DNA of 5,456 nucleotides from Planctomycetota bacterium. GTDB lineage: Bacteria; Planctomycetota; Phycisphaerae; WQYP01. Below, piece by piece: positions 1-5,400 of the stretch. Location of the stretch: assembly GCA_021816165.1 (NCBI GenBank), contig JAKAYZ010000218.1, positions 1-5,456 of the forward strand, in the 5' to 3' direction. The translations under genes and the position numbers were made by a program. How positions within the stretch are numbered: the first letter of the stretch is position 1; the number at the start of each line of letters is the position of its first letter. Under the pieces are notes generated by a model, which ran no database searches, was not told the origin of the DNA, and saw only the letters and a program-made list of their open reading frames with translations.

Positions 1-39
1 GCGCGCACGTCTCCACCGTCGGACCACACATGCCAAGCG

Positions 40-2106
40 TTAGCCTGGCACCGGCCGCAGCTGCGAAGGTGGCGGGCCTGGGGGTACAAAGTGGCCACCC
101 CCCGCAAAGCGTTCATCCGCACGGTGCCGCACCACAATGGTGAAACTGGCTCCACCATGCGCCACCACCGCCCCCGCTGGAACCTCCGCCATCACATCTT
201 GATATAGCGGTATCGTCTGGGCCGGATTCATCTGGACCATCAGGGCACCGCGGCTCGCCGGCAAGCCGGGATATTCGCGTGTTCCCATGGCAACGCCACT
301 GGCACTGAGAATAAGTCGCGCATAAAGGCGATTACTTTTGTACGCCAGAATACGCCGTACCGCCTGAACCAGCGTCGATAGATTATCTGGCGCAAATTGC
401 TGGGGGTAATAGTCAAATGCCTGCTGCAGTACCGCCTGCGCAGACCCTACCACCAGGTGATACTGGCCGTTGGGGATATTCACAGGTACTTTCAACCTCA
501 ACCGGACCATGCGCGGTCGGCCGTTAAAATTCAACAGTCGCACCCGCGCCACCACCGTATCGCCCTGCGCCACCACGCGGCGCTGCACGGTTACACCGGT
601 AATGGCAGCGCTGCGATCCACCGGATCGAGAAAGATATGCACATCCGCACTAGTCAGCGCCAGCTTATGAAATGGATTGTTGATCAGCAGGCCCACTGGC
701 AAAAGCAGCCGGGTCATAAATCCTTTGATGGAATAATGGGTGTTGGTGATTTCATCATCAAATGGAATGGCAGCCCCTTTGAAATTGAAGCGGCCCGCCA
801 CATGCAGGGTAAAAAGCCCCTTGGGTTTCTGATGGGCCACCATGCTGGCCAGAATCGCGGCACCTAAGGAACTTACAGTCGCATTGACATTCGGATACAA
901 CTTGTAATGAAAGGTTTTATCCAGCGTGCCTGACGCATTGGCCATCCGCACCGTAATCGGCACCTGCCGGACGGGTCGCCCCAGTTCCCCCACAATGCCC
1001 GTCGCCTGGTCCATCACCAGCCGCCCCCGCACCCGATCCGTGGAACCAATCTTAAACGAAGTACGTACACTGGGTAGAATGGTATAAATGTACGCCGTGG
1101 AAATGGGTAAGTGTGTCAGGCCCTGGGCAAAAAACCGATGCCCAAAAGCGTATACCCGCCGCCCCACCACCGCCGTTACTGTGCCGATGGCACCCATGTC
1201 CGCATCGCCGCTCAGCAGCGGAACACCGATGGCCGCACCTGGACGCAGTCTTAATGCCCCAGGCTTGAGTTCGGTCATGCCCCCCAGCAGAGTTGCGCGG
1301 CGGCCACCCGGCTGCCCCGCGGCACCGGCAGCCATCGGTACCAGCGACGTACCCCGGAACGCCCCGCGCAAATACCGCAGCAAGGTGCCGGAGGCACCGC
1401 TGACCATCAATGGCGACGCTAAGGGAACCAAACCGCTGCGGCCGGAAGTGCTTAAGCCATTTTTATACCCGGCCGAGGTTTGCGCACCATCAACCGCCAG
1501 CAGATGCGCCGCCAGCGGACCCCATCCTGCCCAGGCGTGGGCTATGGCATAATTCCAACCCAACCCGCGCACATATCCCGAACCACCGGACCAACCCATC
1601 GCTCCTTTGTGGCCGACACCAAGCTTGGGTACCGGTATCCGCAACATCTGCCGAATGGGCTGAACTCCGCCGATTGGCTCTTTGGAAAAACCCCATCCAT
1701 ACGCAATCGCGCCGATCAACTTGCCGTCAATGTACACCGGCGAACCGCTCATACCCTCAATGATACCGCTTTTACGTAACCCCAGTCCCCAACACTTCAC
1801 CAAAATTACGTTCATGGATGGACCGAAATTTTTAATTACATCCAGCACCCGCACATGAAATTTCTGAATCTGCGCGCCATGCATCACCGTTAGCCCGTAA
1901 CCCACCATGCCCGGCTTGAGCTTATTTTCAAACAGATATAACTTTGGATCGGGATTAAACCATTTGCTTGCGCGGTTTGGCCTGGTGGGTGCCCGGACCA
2001 CGGCGGACTTTGCCACGACTGGTGCTACTGCGGCTACAGTCCGCCCCCGGGCTACAAACAACATCATCCCACTTCCCACCAAAACACAAAACCATTTGGA
2101 CATCAT
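40..2106 (-). CDS. Exported SpoIVB peptidase S55-like protein
   Basis: Predicted serine-peptidase-like protein of 688 residues, probably exported. A Lys near the N-terminus followed by a hydrophobic stretch (about residues 6-19) and an AVA-P site near residue 28 looks like a signal peptide or membrane anchor. The conserved N-terminal block (about 60-155) contains GMSGSP at 118-123, so Ser120 is the likely nucleophile by analogy with GDSGGP, followed by VYIDGKLIGAIAYGW. A second block (about 290-360) holds GTVTAV and YAFGHRFF, with His323. Residues 500-660 look like a beta-rich domain. The order is Ser before His, the reverse of Bacillus SpoIVB, and I see no Asp in the 15 residues before GMSGSP, so activity is uncertain. 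The substrate is unknown; a sporulation role is not implied. The gene starts with two ATG codons (2106 and 2103) behind AAGGTG and ends in TAA. It is divergent from the glycosyltransferase gene. Confidence 0.88.
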   Translation of the reverse strand: MMSKWFCVLVGSGMMLFVARGRTVAAVAPVVAKSAVVRAPTRPNRASKWFNPDPKLYLFENKLKPGMVGYGLTVMHGAQIQKFHVRVLDVIKNFGPSMNVILVKCWGLGLRKSGIIEGMSGSPVYIDGKLIGAIAYGWGFSKEPIGGVQPIRQMLRIPVPKLGVGHKGAMGWSGGSGYVRGLGWNYAIAHAWAGWGPLAAHLLAVDGAQTSAGYKNGLSTSGRSGLVPLASPLMVSGASGTLLRYLRGAFRGTSLVPMAAGAAGQPGGRRATLLGGMTELKPGALRLRPGAAIGVPLLSGDADMGAIGTVTAVVGRRVYAFGHRFFAQGLTHLPISTAYIYTILPSVRTSFKIGSTDRVRGRLVMDQATGIVGELGRPVRQVPITVRMANASGTLDKTFHYKLYPNVNATVSSLGAAILASMVAHQKPKGLFTLHVAGRFNFKGAAIPFDDEITNTHYSIKGFMTRLLLPVGLLINNPFHKLALTSADVHIFLDPVDRSAAITGVTVQRRVVAQGDTVVARVRLLNFNGRPRMVRLRLKVPVNIPNGQYHLVVGSAQAVLQQAFDYYPQQFAPDNLSTLVQAVRRILAYKSNRLYARLILSASGVAMGTREYPGLPASRGALMVQMNPAQTIPLYQDVMAEVPAGAVVAHGGASFTIVVRHRADERFAGGGHFVPPGPPPSQLRPVPG

Positions 2107-2111
2107 GCCAG

Positions 2112-2117
2112 CACCTT
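2112..2117 (-). promoter_or_regulatory. Ribosome binding site of the S55-like gene
   Basis: On the minus strand AAGGTG lies 5 bases before the first ATG (2106) and 8 bases before the second (2103). The spacing favours the second ATG slightly, so the protein may be one residue shorter than annotated. Confidence 0.5.
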
Positions 2118-2181
2118 AAGCACCACGAACCTTGCAGCCATGCGCACCGCCGCCTTATGCTCTCCTACGCAACCGGCCCAG

Positions 2182-2210
2182 AGTATATCGGCCCGCACGG
2201 AACCTGTCAT
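2182..2210 (-). promoter_or_regulatory. Sigma70-like promoter for the S55-like gene
   Basis: On the minus strand ATGACA (2210-2205, 5/6 to TTGACA) and TATACT (2187-2182, 5/6 to TATAAT) are separated by exactly 17 bases. Transcription would start near 2175, leaving a leader of about 70 bases before the S55-like gene. No operator-like repeat overlaps it. The motif match is direct; function is inferred. Confidence 0.5.
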
Positions 2211-2232
2211 GGATACGCACCAACGACGCGGT

Positions 2233-2261
2233 TTGTGCGTTCCGCCGGCCTTGGTTATTAT
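2233..2261 (+). promoter_or_regulatory. Candidate promoter for the glycosyltransferase gene
   Basis: TATTAT (2256-2261, 5/6) has TTGTGC (2233-2238, only 3/6) 17 bases upstream, which would give a leader of about 60 bases. An alternative is the perfect TTGACA at 2300-2305 with TAGATT at 2321-2326, but the 15-base spacing is short and transcription would start at or just after the ATG. Neither is strong; one of them may serve the gene at 2330. Confidence 0.25.
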
Positions 2262-2329
2262 TACTGGCGTAGGAGCACATTGAAAGGTTTGATTGAAACT
2301 TGACACAGCGGGACTTTTTTTAGATTGCG

Positions 2330-3742
2330 ATGGTTTTGAATACCACCATACCAGCTTCCCCGCCTGATGTTGCAATCCGGGCTGGCGAGTCTTGCACCGC
2401 AGACAGGGCAACCACGCCGATCTTTGCAGTCATTATCCCCGTCTATAACAATCCCGATACCGTGGCCAAAATTACCGCCGACGTGCTATCCGGATTTCCG
2501 GCCGCCCGCGTGTTCGTCATCGACGATGGCAGTACAGACCGTACCCCCACCGCTCTGCATGAACTGGCCCAAAGCCTTCCCGCCCCACAAGCACAACGCT
2601 TAACAGTGGTGACCCACCCCAAAAATCGAGGTAAAGGTGCAGCGCTTGAAACCGGCTTCCAGTCCGCCTTCACCGCGCGCTGCACCCATGCCATTACCAT
2701 GGATGCCGATGGCCAGCACCTTCTGACCGACATGCTTAAGCTTACGCAGGCCGCCACCGCATTTCCCCAGGACTTGATCATCGGCGAGCGGCAAATGAAC
2801 CGCGCCGTGGTTCCTAAAAACAGCATTCGCGGACGGGATCTCTCGCGATTCTGGCTGTGGCTGCAAACCGGCCAGGATGTGCCGGACAGCCAGTGTGGGC
2901 TGCGGGTTTACCCGCTGGTCTACACCATGAAGTTGCGTCATTGGTTCCACCGCTTTGATTTTGAAACCGAAACGCTCGCCCGCCACGGCTGGGGCGGAGT
3001 GCATATTCGCAGCGTGCCCATCACCTGCATCTACTTTGCTGGCGAAGCACGCATTTCCCACTTTCGGCCATTTCGAGATACCGTCCGCGGTGTGCGGCTC
3101 AACGTACTGCTTACCACCCGCAGGCTTATGCCATGGCCGGTCGTGAAACTTATTCAACGCCCTTCCCTCCATTCCATCTACCGGCGAGATAAACACACCT
3201 ATTGGAGCCTGAGCTATTGGAAGGCACTGACCTGCCAGTTGCTGCAAAATAATTCCTCCAATACCCAGCTTTCCGCGGCCATCGGAGTCGGTATTCTCAT
3301 CGGCTTGTTGCCAATTTACGGATTACAGACTGTCATTGCCATTTGGGTAGCCGACCGGTTGCATCTGAACCTGCCCGCCACACTGCTTGGAACAGAAATC
3401 TCCATCACCCCCACCATGCCATTCTGGCTTCTTCTGAGCATCGAAACGGGACACCTGCTTTTGCACGGAAGCTTTGTTCCATGGAATTTTTCCGGCTGGA
3501 CCGGCTTGTCCATTTCTGGATTTTTGGAAATGCTGGGCGATGAATTTTTGCCTTCTTTTCTGCTCGGCGGGTTGGTAGTGGCAATGGCCTTCGGAACCAT
3601 CGGTCTGCTGCTGACCCGCGCCGCATTAAACCGCTGGCGACCCGCCGGACGTAACTTGTTTGCAACGTCGGCTACCACCGAATCCGAAGCTCTGACCACC
3701 GATTCCGCGGCGTCGCTGAGCGAAGTGCGCCACCCGGGTTGA
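2330..3742 (+). CDS. GT2 glycosyltransferase fused to DUF2062 membrane domain
   Basis: Predicted inner-membrane glycosyltransferase of 470 residues. The cytosolic GT-A domain (about 31-240) has the family 2 motifs in order: VIIPVYN (34-40), DDGSTD (65-70), PKNRGKGAAL (97-106), the metal-binding DADGQH (125-130, Asp125 and Asp127), SQCGLRVY (187-194) and FDFETE (209-214). These resemble the DPM1/polyprenyl-phosphate glycosyltransferase branch, so transfer of a sugar from a nucleotide donor to a lipid carrier is a reasonable inference; the sugar is unknown. Residues about 295-435 match DUF2062, with GVGILIGLLPIYGLQT, a conserved ...LNLPATLLGTE... and about three or four hydrophobic segments (314-340, 347-380, 407-429). 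The tail (440-470) is polar. ATG 2330 is the only start that keeps the whole GT domain with a short lead, but there is no Shine-Dalgarno sequence before it. The stop lies 28 bases from that of the convergent gene remnant. Confidence 0.87.
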   Translation: MVLNTTIPASPPDVAIRAGESCTADRATTPIFAVIIPVYNNPDTVAKITADVLSGFPAARVFVIDDGSTDRTPTALHELAQSLPAPQAQRLTVVTHPKNRGKGAALETGFQSAFTARCTHAITMDADGQHLLTDMLKLTQAATAFPQDLIIGERQMNRAVVPKNSIRGRDLSRFWLWLQTGQDVPDSQCGLRVYPLVYTMKLRHWFHRFDFETETLARHGWGGVHIRSVPITCIYFAGEARISHFRPFRDTVRGVRLNVLLTTRRLMPWPVVKLIQRPSLHSIYRRDKHTYWSLSYWKALTCQLLQNNSSNTQLSAAIGVGILIGLLPIYGLQTVIAIWVADRLHLNLPATLLGTEISITPTMPFWLLLSIETGHLLLHGSFVPWNFSGWTGLSISGFLEMLGDEFLPSFLLGGLVVAMAFGTIGLLLTRAALNRWRPAGRNLFATSATTESEALTTDSAASLSEVRHPG

Positions 3743-3770
3743 CCACCACCTTAGTACCGCCCGCAAGCTG

Positions 3771-3989
3771 TTAGGCCAGCGACGGTCCAGTAAAGTGTGT
3801 TGGCTTGGTCACGATGGCGTGGGCCAGCCGCGGCGAATTTATGTTGGCGCTTGCCTGCAGGCGCAGTTGGCGAATTGAACGCCCCAAGGGTACCCCGCCC
3901 GGCGGTTGCGGCAGCGCAACAAATTTGCGTGTGCGGCCCAAATGCAGATAATTCGAACTGATGGTAACGCTTGCTGAACCAATCTCAGA
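3771..3989 (-). pseudogene. 3' remnant of an unrecognised gene cut off by the IS
   Basis: On the minus strand a frame is open from the insertion-sequence edge down to TAA at 3773-3771, giving 72 residues that end in ...THFTGPSLA. It includes GRTRKFVALPQPPGG and a mixed hydrophobic/polar tail, with codon use that looks coding, unlike the other open minus-strand frame, which is rich in Ala, Cys and His. It has no start of its own; the frame merely runs about 70 bases into the IS end before a stop near 4056. The stop sits tail-to-tail with the glycosyltransferase gene, as expected for a real convergent gene. I do not recognise the family. The flank beyond the IS (5316-5456) does not supply an obvious continuation in the matching frame. 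This is an inference from frame and context only. Confidence 0.42.
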
Positions 3990-3990
3990 T

Positions 3991-4016
3991 TGTAATACTC
4001 CCCAAAAACTGGGCGC
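3991..4016 (+). repeat. Left terminal inverted repeat of the IS
   Basis: It matches the reverse complement of 5290-5315 at 19 of 26 positions without gaps. The identical blocks are the outermost TG, TACTCCC and AACTGGGCGC. The ungapped alignment starting exactly at TG fixes the left boundary. Confidence 0.88.
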
Positions 4017-4050
4017 GCTGCTAAGGTAGTTTTTGCCCAGTTTTCGGAGT
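3997..4050 (+). promoter_or_regulatory. Left-end hairpin that can pair the orfA ribosome binding site
   Basis: A perfect 10-bp inverted repeat (4005-4014 AAAACTGGGC with 4035-4044 GCCCAGTTTT, 20-base loop) is extended by a second 5-bp stem (3997-4001 ACTCC with 4046-4050 GGAGT) across a 3x1 internal loop. The outer stem contains the whole GGAG of orfA. An RNA that starts outside the IS would include both arms, so its ribosome binding site would be hidden; one that starts within the arm would not. Protection of this type is known for other insertion sequences; here it is inferred from pairing. Confidence 0.55.
4046..4049 (+). promoter_or_regulatory. Ribosome binding site of orfA
   Basis: GGAG lies 8 bases before the ATG at 4058. 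It overlaps the GTG at 4049, which would otherwise give a longer frame, so ATG 4058 is the better start. Confidence 0.65.
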
Positions 4051-4057
4051 GTGTTTT

Positions 4058-4351
4058 ATGTCAGCGAAACGTCGTCAGTTTACGTCGCAGTTCAAGGCCA
4101 AGGTGGCGATGGAAGCGATGAAGGGCCAGCGAACTATCGGGGAACTGGCAGGATTGTATCAGGTTCATCCGTCGCGGATTGCGGCGTGGAAAAAGCATCT
4201 GGTTGAATATGCGGCCATGGCGTTTGAGGAATCGGCTGGTCCGGGCGGCGACCGTTCCTCGCCGGCGATCACGGCGCAGTTGTATGAGCAGATCGGTCGG
4301 TTGCAGGTGGAATTGTCGTGGCTAAAAAAAAAGTCTGGACTGGACGCCTGA
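4058..4351 (+). CDS. IS3-family transposase OrfA
   Basis: OrfA is a 97-residue DNA-binding protein of the HTH_Tnp_1 type. It recognises the terminal repeats and supplies the N-terminal part of the fused OrfAB transposase. The protein starts MSAKRRQFTSQFKAKVAMEA, followed by the helix-turn-helix (TIGELAGLYQVHPSRIAAWKKH) and, near the end, a short heptad pattern (LYEQIGRLQVELSWLKKK) that fits the leucine zipper of the family. The frame is open nine bases further upstream to GTG 4049, but ATG 4058 has the proper GGAG spacing. The A9 run lies in the last ten codons; after it OrfA ends SGLDA and TGA, while the orfB frame continues as SLDWTPDQ. Confidence 0.9.
   Translation: MSAKRRQFTSQFKAKVAMEAMKGQRTIGELAGLYQVHPSRIAAWKKHLVEYAAMAFEESAGPGGDRSSPAITAQLYEQIGRLQVELSWLKKKSGLDA
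4324..4332 (+). promoter_or_regulatory. A9 slippage site joining orfA to orfB
   Basis: Nine consecutive A lie at the end of orfA. OrfA codons here are CTA AAA AAA AAG. OrfB lies in the +1 (equivalently -2) frame relative to orfA. An RNA with eight A would read straight through as L-K-K-S-L-D-W-T-P, giving a 405-residue fusion from ATG 4058. The in-frame heptamer A AAA AAG is a classical -1 ribosomal slip site, but a -1 shift leads into a frame that is not orfB. Transcriptional slippage on A runs of this length is well known in bacteria, including in insertion sequences. Confidence 0.6.
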
Positions 4352-4367
4352 CCAGAAGCGTCAGGCG

Positions 4368-5276
4368 GTGGATGCCGGCCATCCTGGGCTGTCGGTACGG
4401 CGGCAATGTGAACTGCTGGGGCTATCCGCGAGCAGTTTGTATTATCATCGGGTCCCTGTGGATCCGGAGGATTTGTTTATCATGGATCTAATGGATCGAC
4501 AATATCTGAAAACTCCGTTTTACGGGGTCTTGCGTATGACGGCCCAGTTGCGTCGGCGTGGCCTGACAGTGGGTGCTAAACGTGTACGGCGATTGATGCG
4601 GCAGATGGGGCTGGAGGCGATTTATCCCCAGTCGCGGACCACGATTTTAGCCTCTGAAAACAGGCGTTTTCCGTATTTACTCAAGGGTCTGACGGTGGAT
4701 CACCCCAATCAGGTGTGGTGCATTGATATCACCTATTTGGGATTGCATACCGGCTGGGCGTATCTGGTGGCGATCATGGATTGGTTCAGTCGGTATGTCT
4801 TATCGTGGGAATTATCGAACACTTTGGAAACAGGCTTTTGTCTCTCGGCCCTGGAGCGGGCGATGCACCGTGGCCGTCCGGAGATATTCAACAGTGACCA
4901 GGGCAGCCAGTTCACCTCGGATTCGTTTGTCAGTGTCTTGGAGCAGGCGCGGATCAAGATCAGCATGGATGGTCGCGGGCGAGCGTATGATAACATTTTT
5001 ATTGAGCGACTCTGGCGAACGGTAAAATACGAGAATATTTATCCGCACGGCTACGAGACCATGGCGGAGGCCACGCTGGGTCTGAGGAATTATTTTGCGT
5101 TTTATAATCAAGAACGGGTCCATCAGTCGCTGGGATACCAAACGCCGGCGGAAGTGTATCAGGCTCGACCGACGGTCGGTCGCGGCCATGGCGTGGCGGG
5201 CAGCAAGGCAGCCCCTCCGCTCGCCCTCCGGGCTCGTTGCGGGGCTGCCTTGTCCCATGGGAGGGCTCTCTCTTAG
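4368..5276 (+). CDS. IS3-family transposase OrfB, DDE catalytic domain
   Basis: OrfB is the catalytic half of the transposase, cutting and joining the IS ends. Numbered from GTG 4368 it has 302 residues: an N-terminal LSVRRQCELLGLSASSLYY segment, an HTH_21-like region (about 35-90, with TPFYGVLRMTAQLRRRG), then the retroviral-integrase-type core. The triad is Asp120 (WCIDITYL), Asp177 (NSDQGSQFTS) and Glu213 (FIERLWR), with 35 residues between the last two, so it is intact. NQERVHQSLGYQTPAEVY closes the usual domain. The next 35 or so residues are an unusual Gly/Ala/Arg-rich tail encoded by strongly structured DNA. GTG 4368 lacks a Shine-Dalgarno sequence and the frame is open back through SLDWTPDQKRQAV to the A run, so OrfB is probably made mainly as an OrfAB fusion. 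Confidence 0.92.
   Translation: MDAGHPGLSVRRQCELLGLSASSLYYHRVPVDPEDLFIMDLMDRQYLKTPFYGVLRMTAQLRRRGLTVGAKRVRRLMRQMGLEAIYPQSRTTILASENRRFPYLLKGLTVDHPNQVWCIDITYLGLHTGWAYLVAIMDWFSRYVLSWELSNTLETGFCLSALERAMHRGRPEIFNSDQGSQFTSDSFVSVLEQARIKISMDGRGRAYDNIFIERLWRTVKYENIYPHGYETMAEATLGLRNYFAFYNQERVHQSLGYQTPAEVYQARPTVGRGHGVAGSKAAPPLALRARCGAALSHGRALS
5166..5182. repeat. Perfect 17-nt palindrome in the 3' end of orfB
   Basis: CGACCGAC and GTCGGTCG are exact reverse complements on either side of one central base. The repeat lies just after the usual end of the OrfB domain, at codons for ARPTVGR. Function unknown. Confidence 0.6.
5204..5252 (+). repeat. 12-bp inverted repeat with apical stem, end of orfB
   Basis: CAAGGCAGCCCC (5204-5215) and GGGGCTGCCTTG (5241-5252) are exact reverse complements around a 25-base loop, which itself can pair GCCC (5223-5226) with GGGC (5230-5233). 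GGG (5198-5200) and CCC (5254-5256) can extend the stem across a small internal loop. No T-run follows, so it is not a textbook rho-independent terminator, although it could still reduce read-through or protect the 3' end of the IS mRNA. Confidence 0.6.
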
Positions 5277-5289
5277 CGGAGCCTGTTTT

Positions 5290-5315
5290 GCGCCCAGTTG
5301 ACAGGGAGTACCTCA
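5290..5315 (-). repeat. Right terminal inverted repeat of the IS
   Basis: Reverse complement of the left repeat at 19 of 26 positions, with GCGCCCAGTT and GGGAGTA conserved and CA as the outermost bases. It lies 13 bases after the orfB stop. Confidence 0.88.
5298..5303 (+). promoter_or_regulatory. Outward -35 hexamer in the right IS end
   Basis: A perfect TTGACA points out of the right end. In the circular IS3-type intermediate, where the ends abut with a short spacer of usually 3-4 bases, it would lie 15-16 bases from TGTAAT (3991-3996, 5/6 to TATAAT), or 17 bases from TAATAC with a 3-base spacer. That is the arrangement of the strong junction promoters known in IS911 and IS2. In the present flank no good -10 follows at the correct distance. 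Confidence 0.5.
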
Positions 5316-5328
5316 AATAGACATTTTT

Positions 5329-5357
5329 TTGACTTCCACGTGGAGCGCGCCTACTAT
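5329..5357 (+). promoter_or_regulatory. Sigma70-like promoter reading out of the window
   Basis: TTGACT (5329-5334, 5/6) and TACTAT (5352-5357, 4/6) are separated by 17 bases, with a T-rich run just upstream. It would start transcription near 5364, towards a gene beyond the right edge. It lies only 14 bases outside the IS. Confidence 0.4.
5335..5344. promoter_or_regulatory. Perfect 10-bp palindrome in the promoter spacer
   Basis: TCCACGTGGA is its own reverse complement and lies wholly between the -35 and -10 hexamers, where a repressor would block RNA polymerase. It may be an operator; a palindrome this short can also occur by chance. Confidence 0.3.
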
Positions 5358-5384
5358 AAAGATGACAGGAAAGTAGGCCGAAAA

Positions 5385-5400
5385 CAGCCAGTACTGACTG
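5385..5400. repeat. 16-bp imperfect dyad downstream of the promoter
   Basis: CAGCCAGTACTGACTG pairs with itself at 7 of 8 positions. It lies 20-35 bases after the predicted transcription start, so it could be a second operator or a short leader hairpin. Confidence 0.25.

Larger units (their letters stand above)
3991..5315 (+). mobile_element. Complete IS3-family insertion sequence, 1325 bp
   Basis: The element is bounded by 26-bp imperfect inverted repeats that begin TG and end CA, as is usual in the IS3 family, and carries an HTH orfA and a D-D(35)-E orfB. Length, gene order and ends are all typical of IS3 elements. No target-site duplication is visible: the 3 bases before it are GAT and the 3 after it are AAT, and 4- or 5-base comparisons also fail. 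It may therefore be an old insertion, or the flanks may have recombined. It interrupts a minus-strand gene remnant and lies in the same direction as the upstream glycosyltransferase gene. The subgroup could not be assigned by eye. Confidence 0.93.

Noticed and set aside
1..39. Possible next minus-strand gene starting at the ATG at 31-29, eight bases after the S55-like stop
   Set aside because: Only ten codons are visible before the window ends and there is no ribosome binding site; it cannot be supported.
397..867. Long plus-strand open frame opposite the S55-like gene
   Set aside because: Composition rich in His, Gln and Arg with no domain; it is the antisense shadow of a convincing gene.
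2600..3247. 215-codon minus-strand frame within the glycosyltransferase gene
   Set aside because: Antisense of strongly conserved GT2 motifs, and no recognisable protein of its own.
3853..3862. 10-bp palindrome GCCTGCAGGC
   Set aside because: A single short palindrome in GC-rich DNA with no promoter or repeat partner nearby.
3905..3920. GTTGCG-GCAG-CGCAAC hairpin as a terminator
   Set aside because: Six-bp stem with no T-run on either strand, and inside the putative gene remnant.
3814..3951. 45-codon plus-strand frame between the glycosyltransferase gene and the IS
   Set aside because: No ribosome binding site, many Arg and Cys residues, and it opposes the more plausible minus-strand remnant.
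4049..4057. GTG 4049 as the orfA start
   Set aside because: It overlaps the GGAG that serves ATG 4058 and has no ribosome binding site of its own.
4324..4332. Canonical -1 ribosomal frameshift at A AAA AAG
   Set aside because: The heptamer is in frame, but a -1 shift enters a frame that does not encode orfB.
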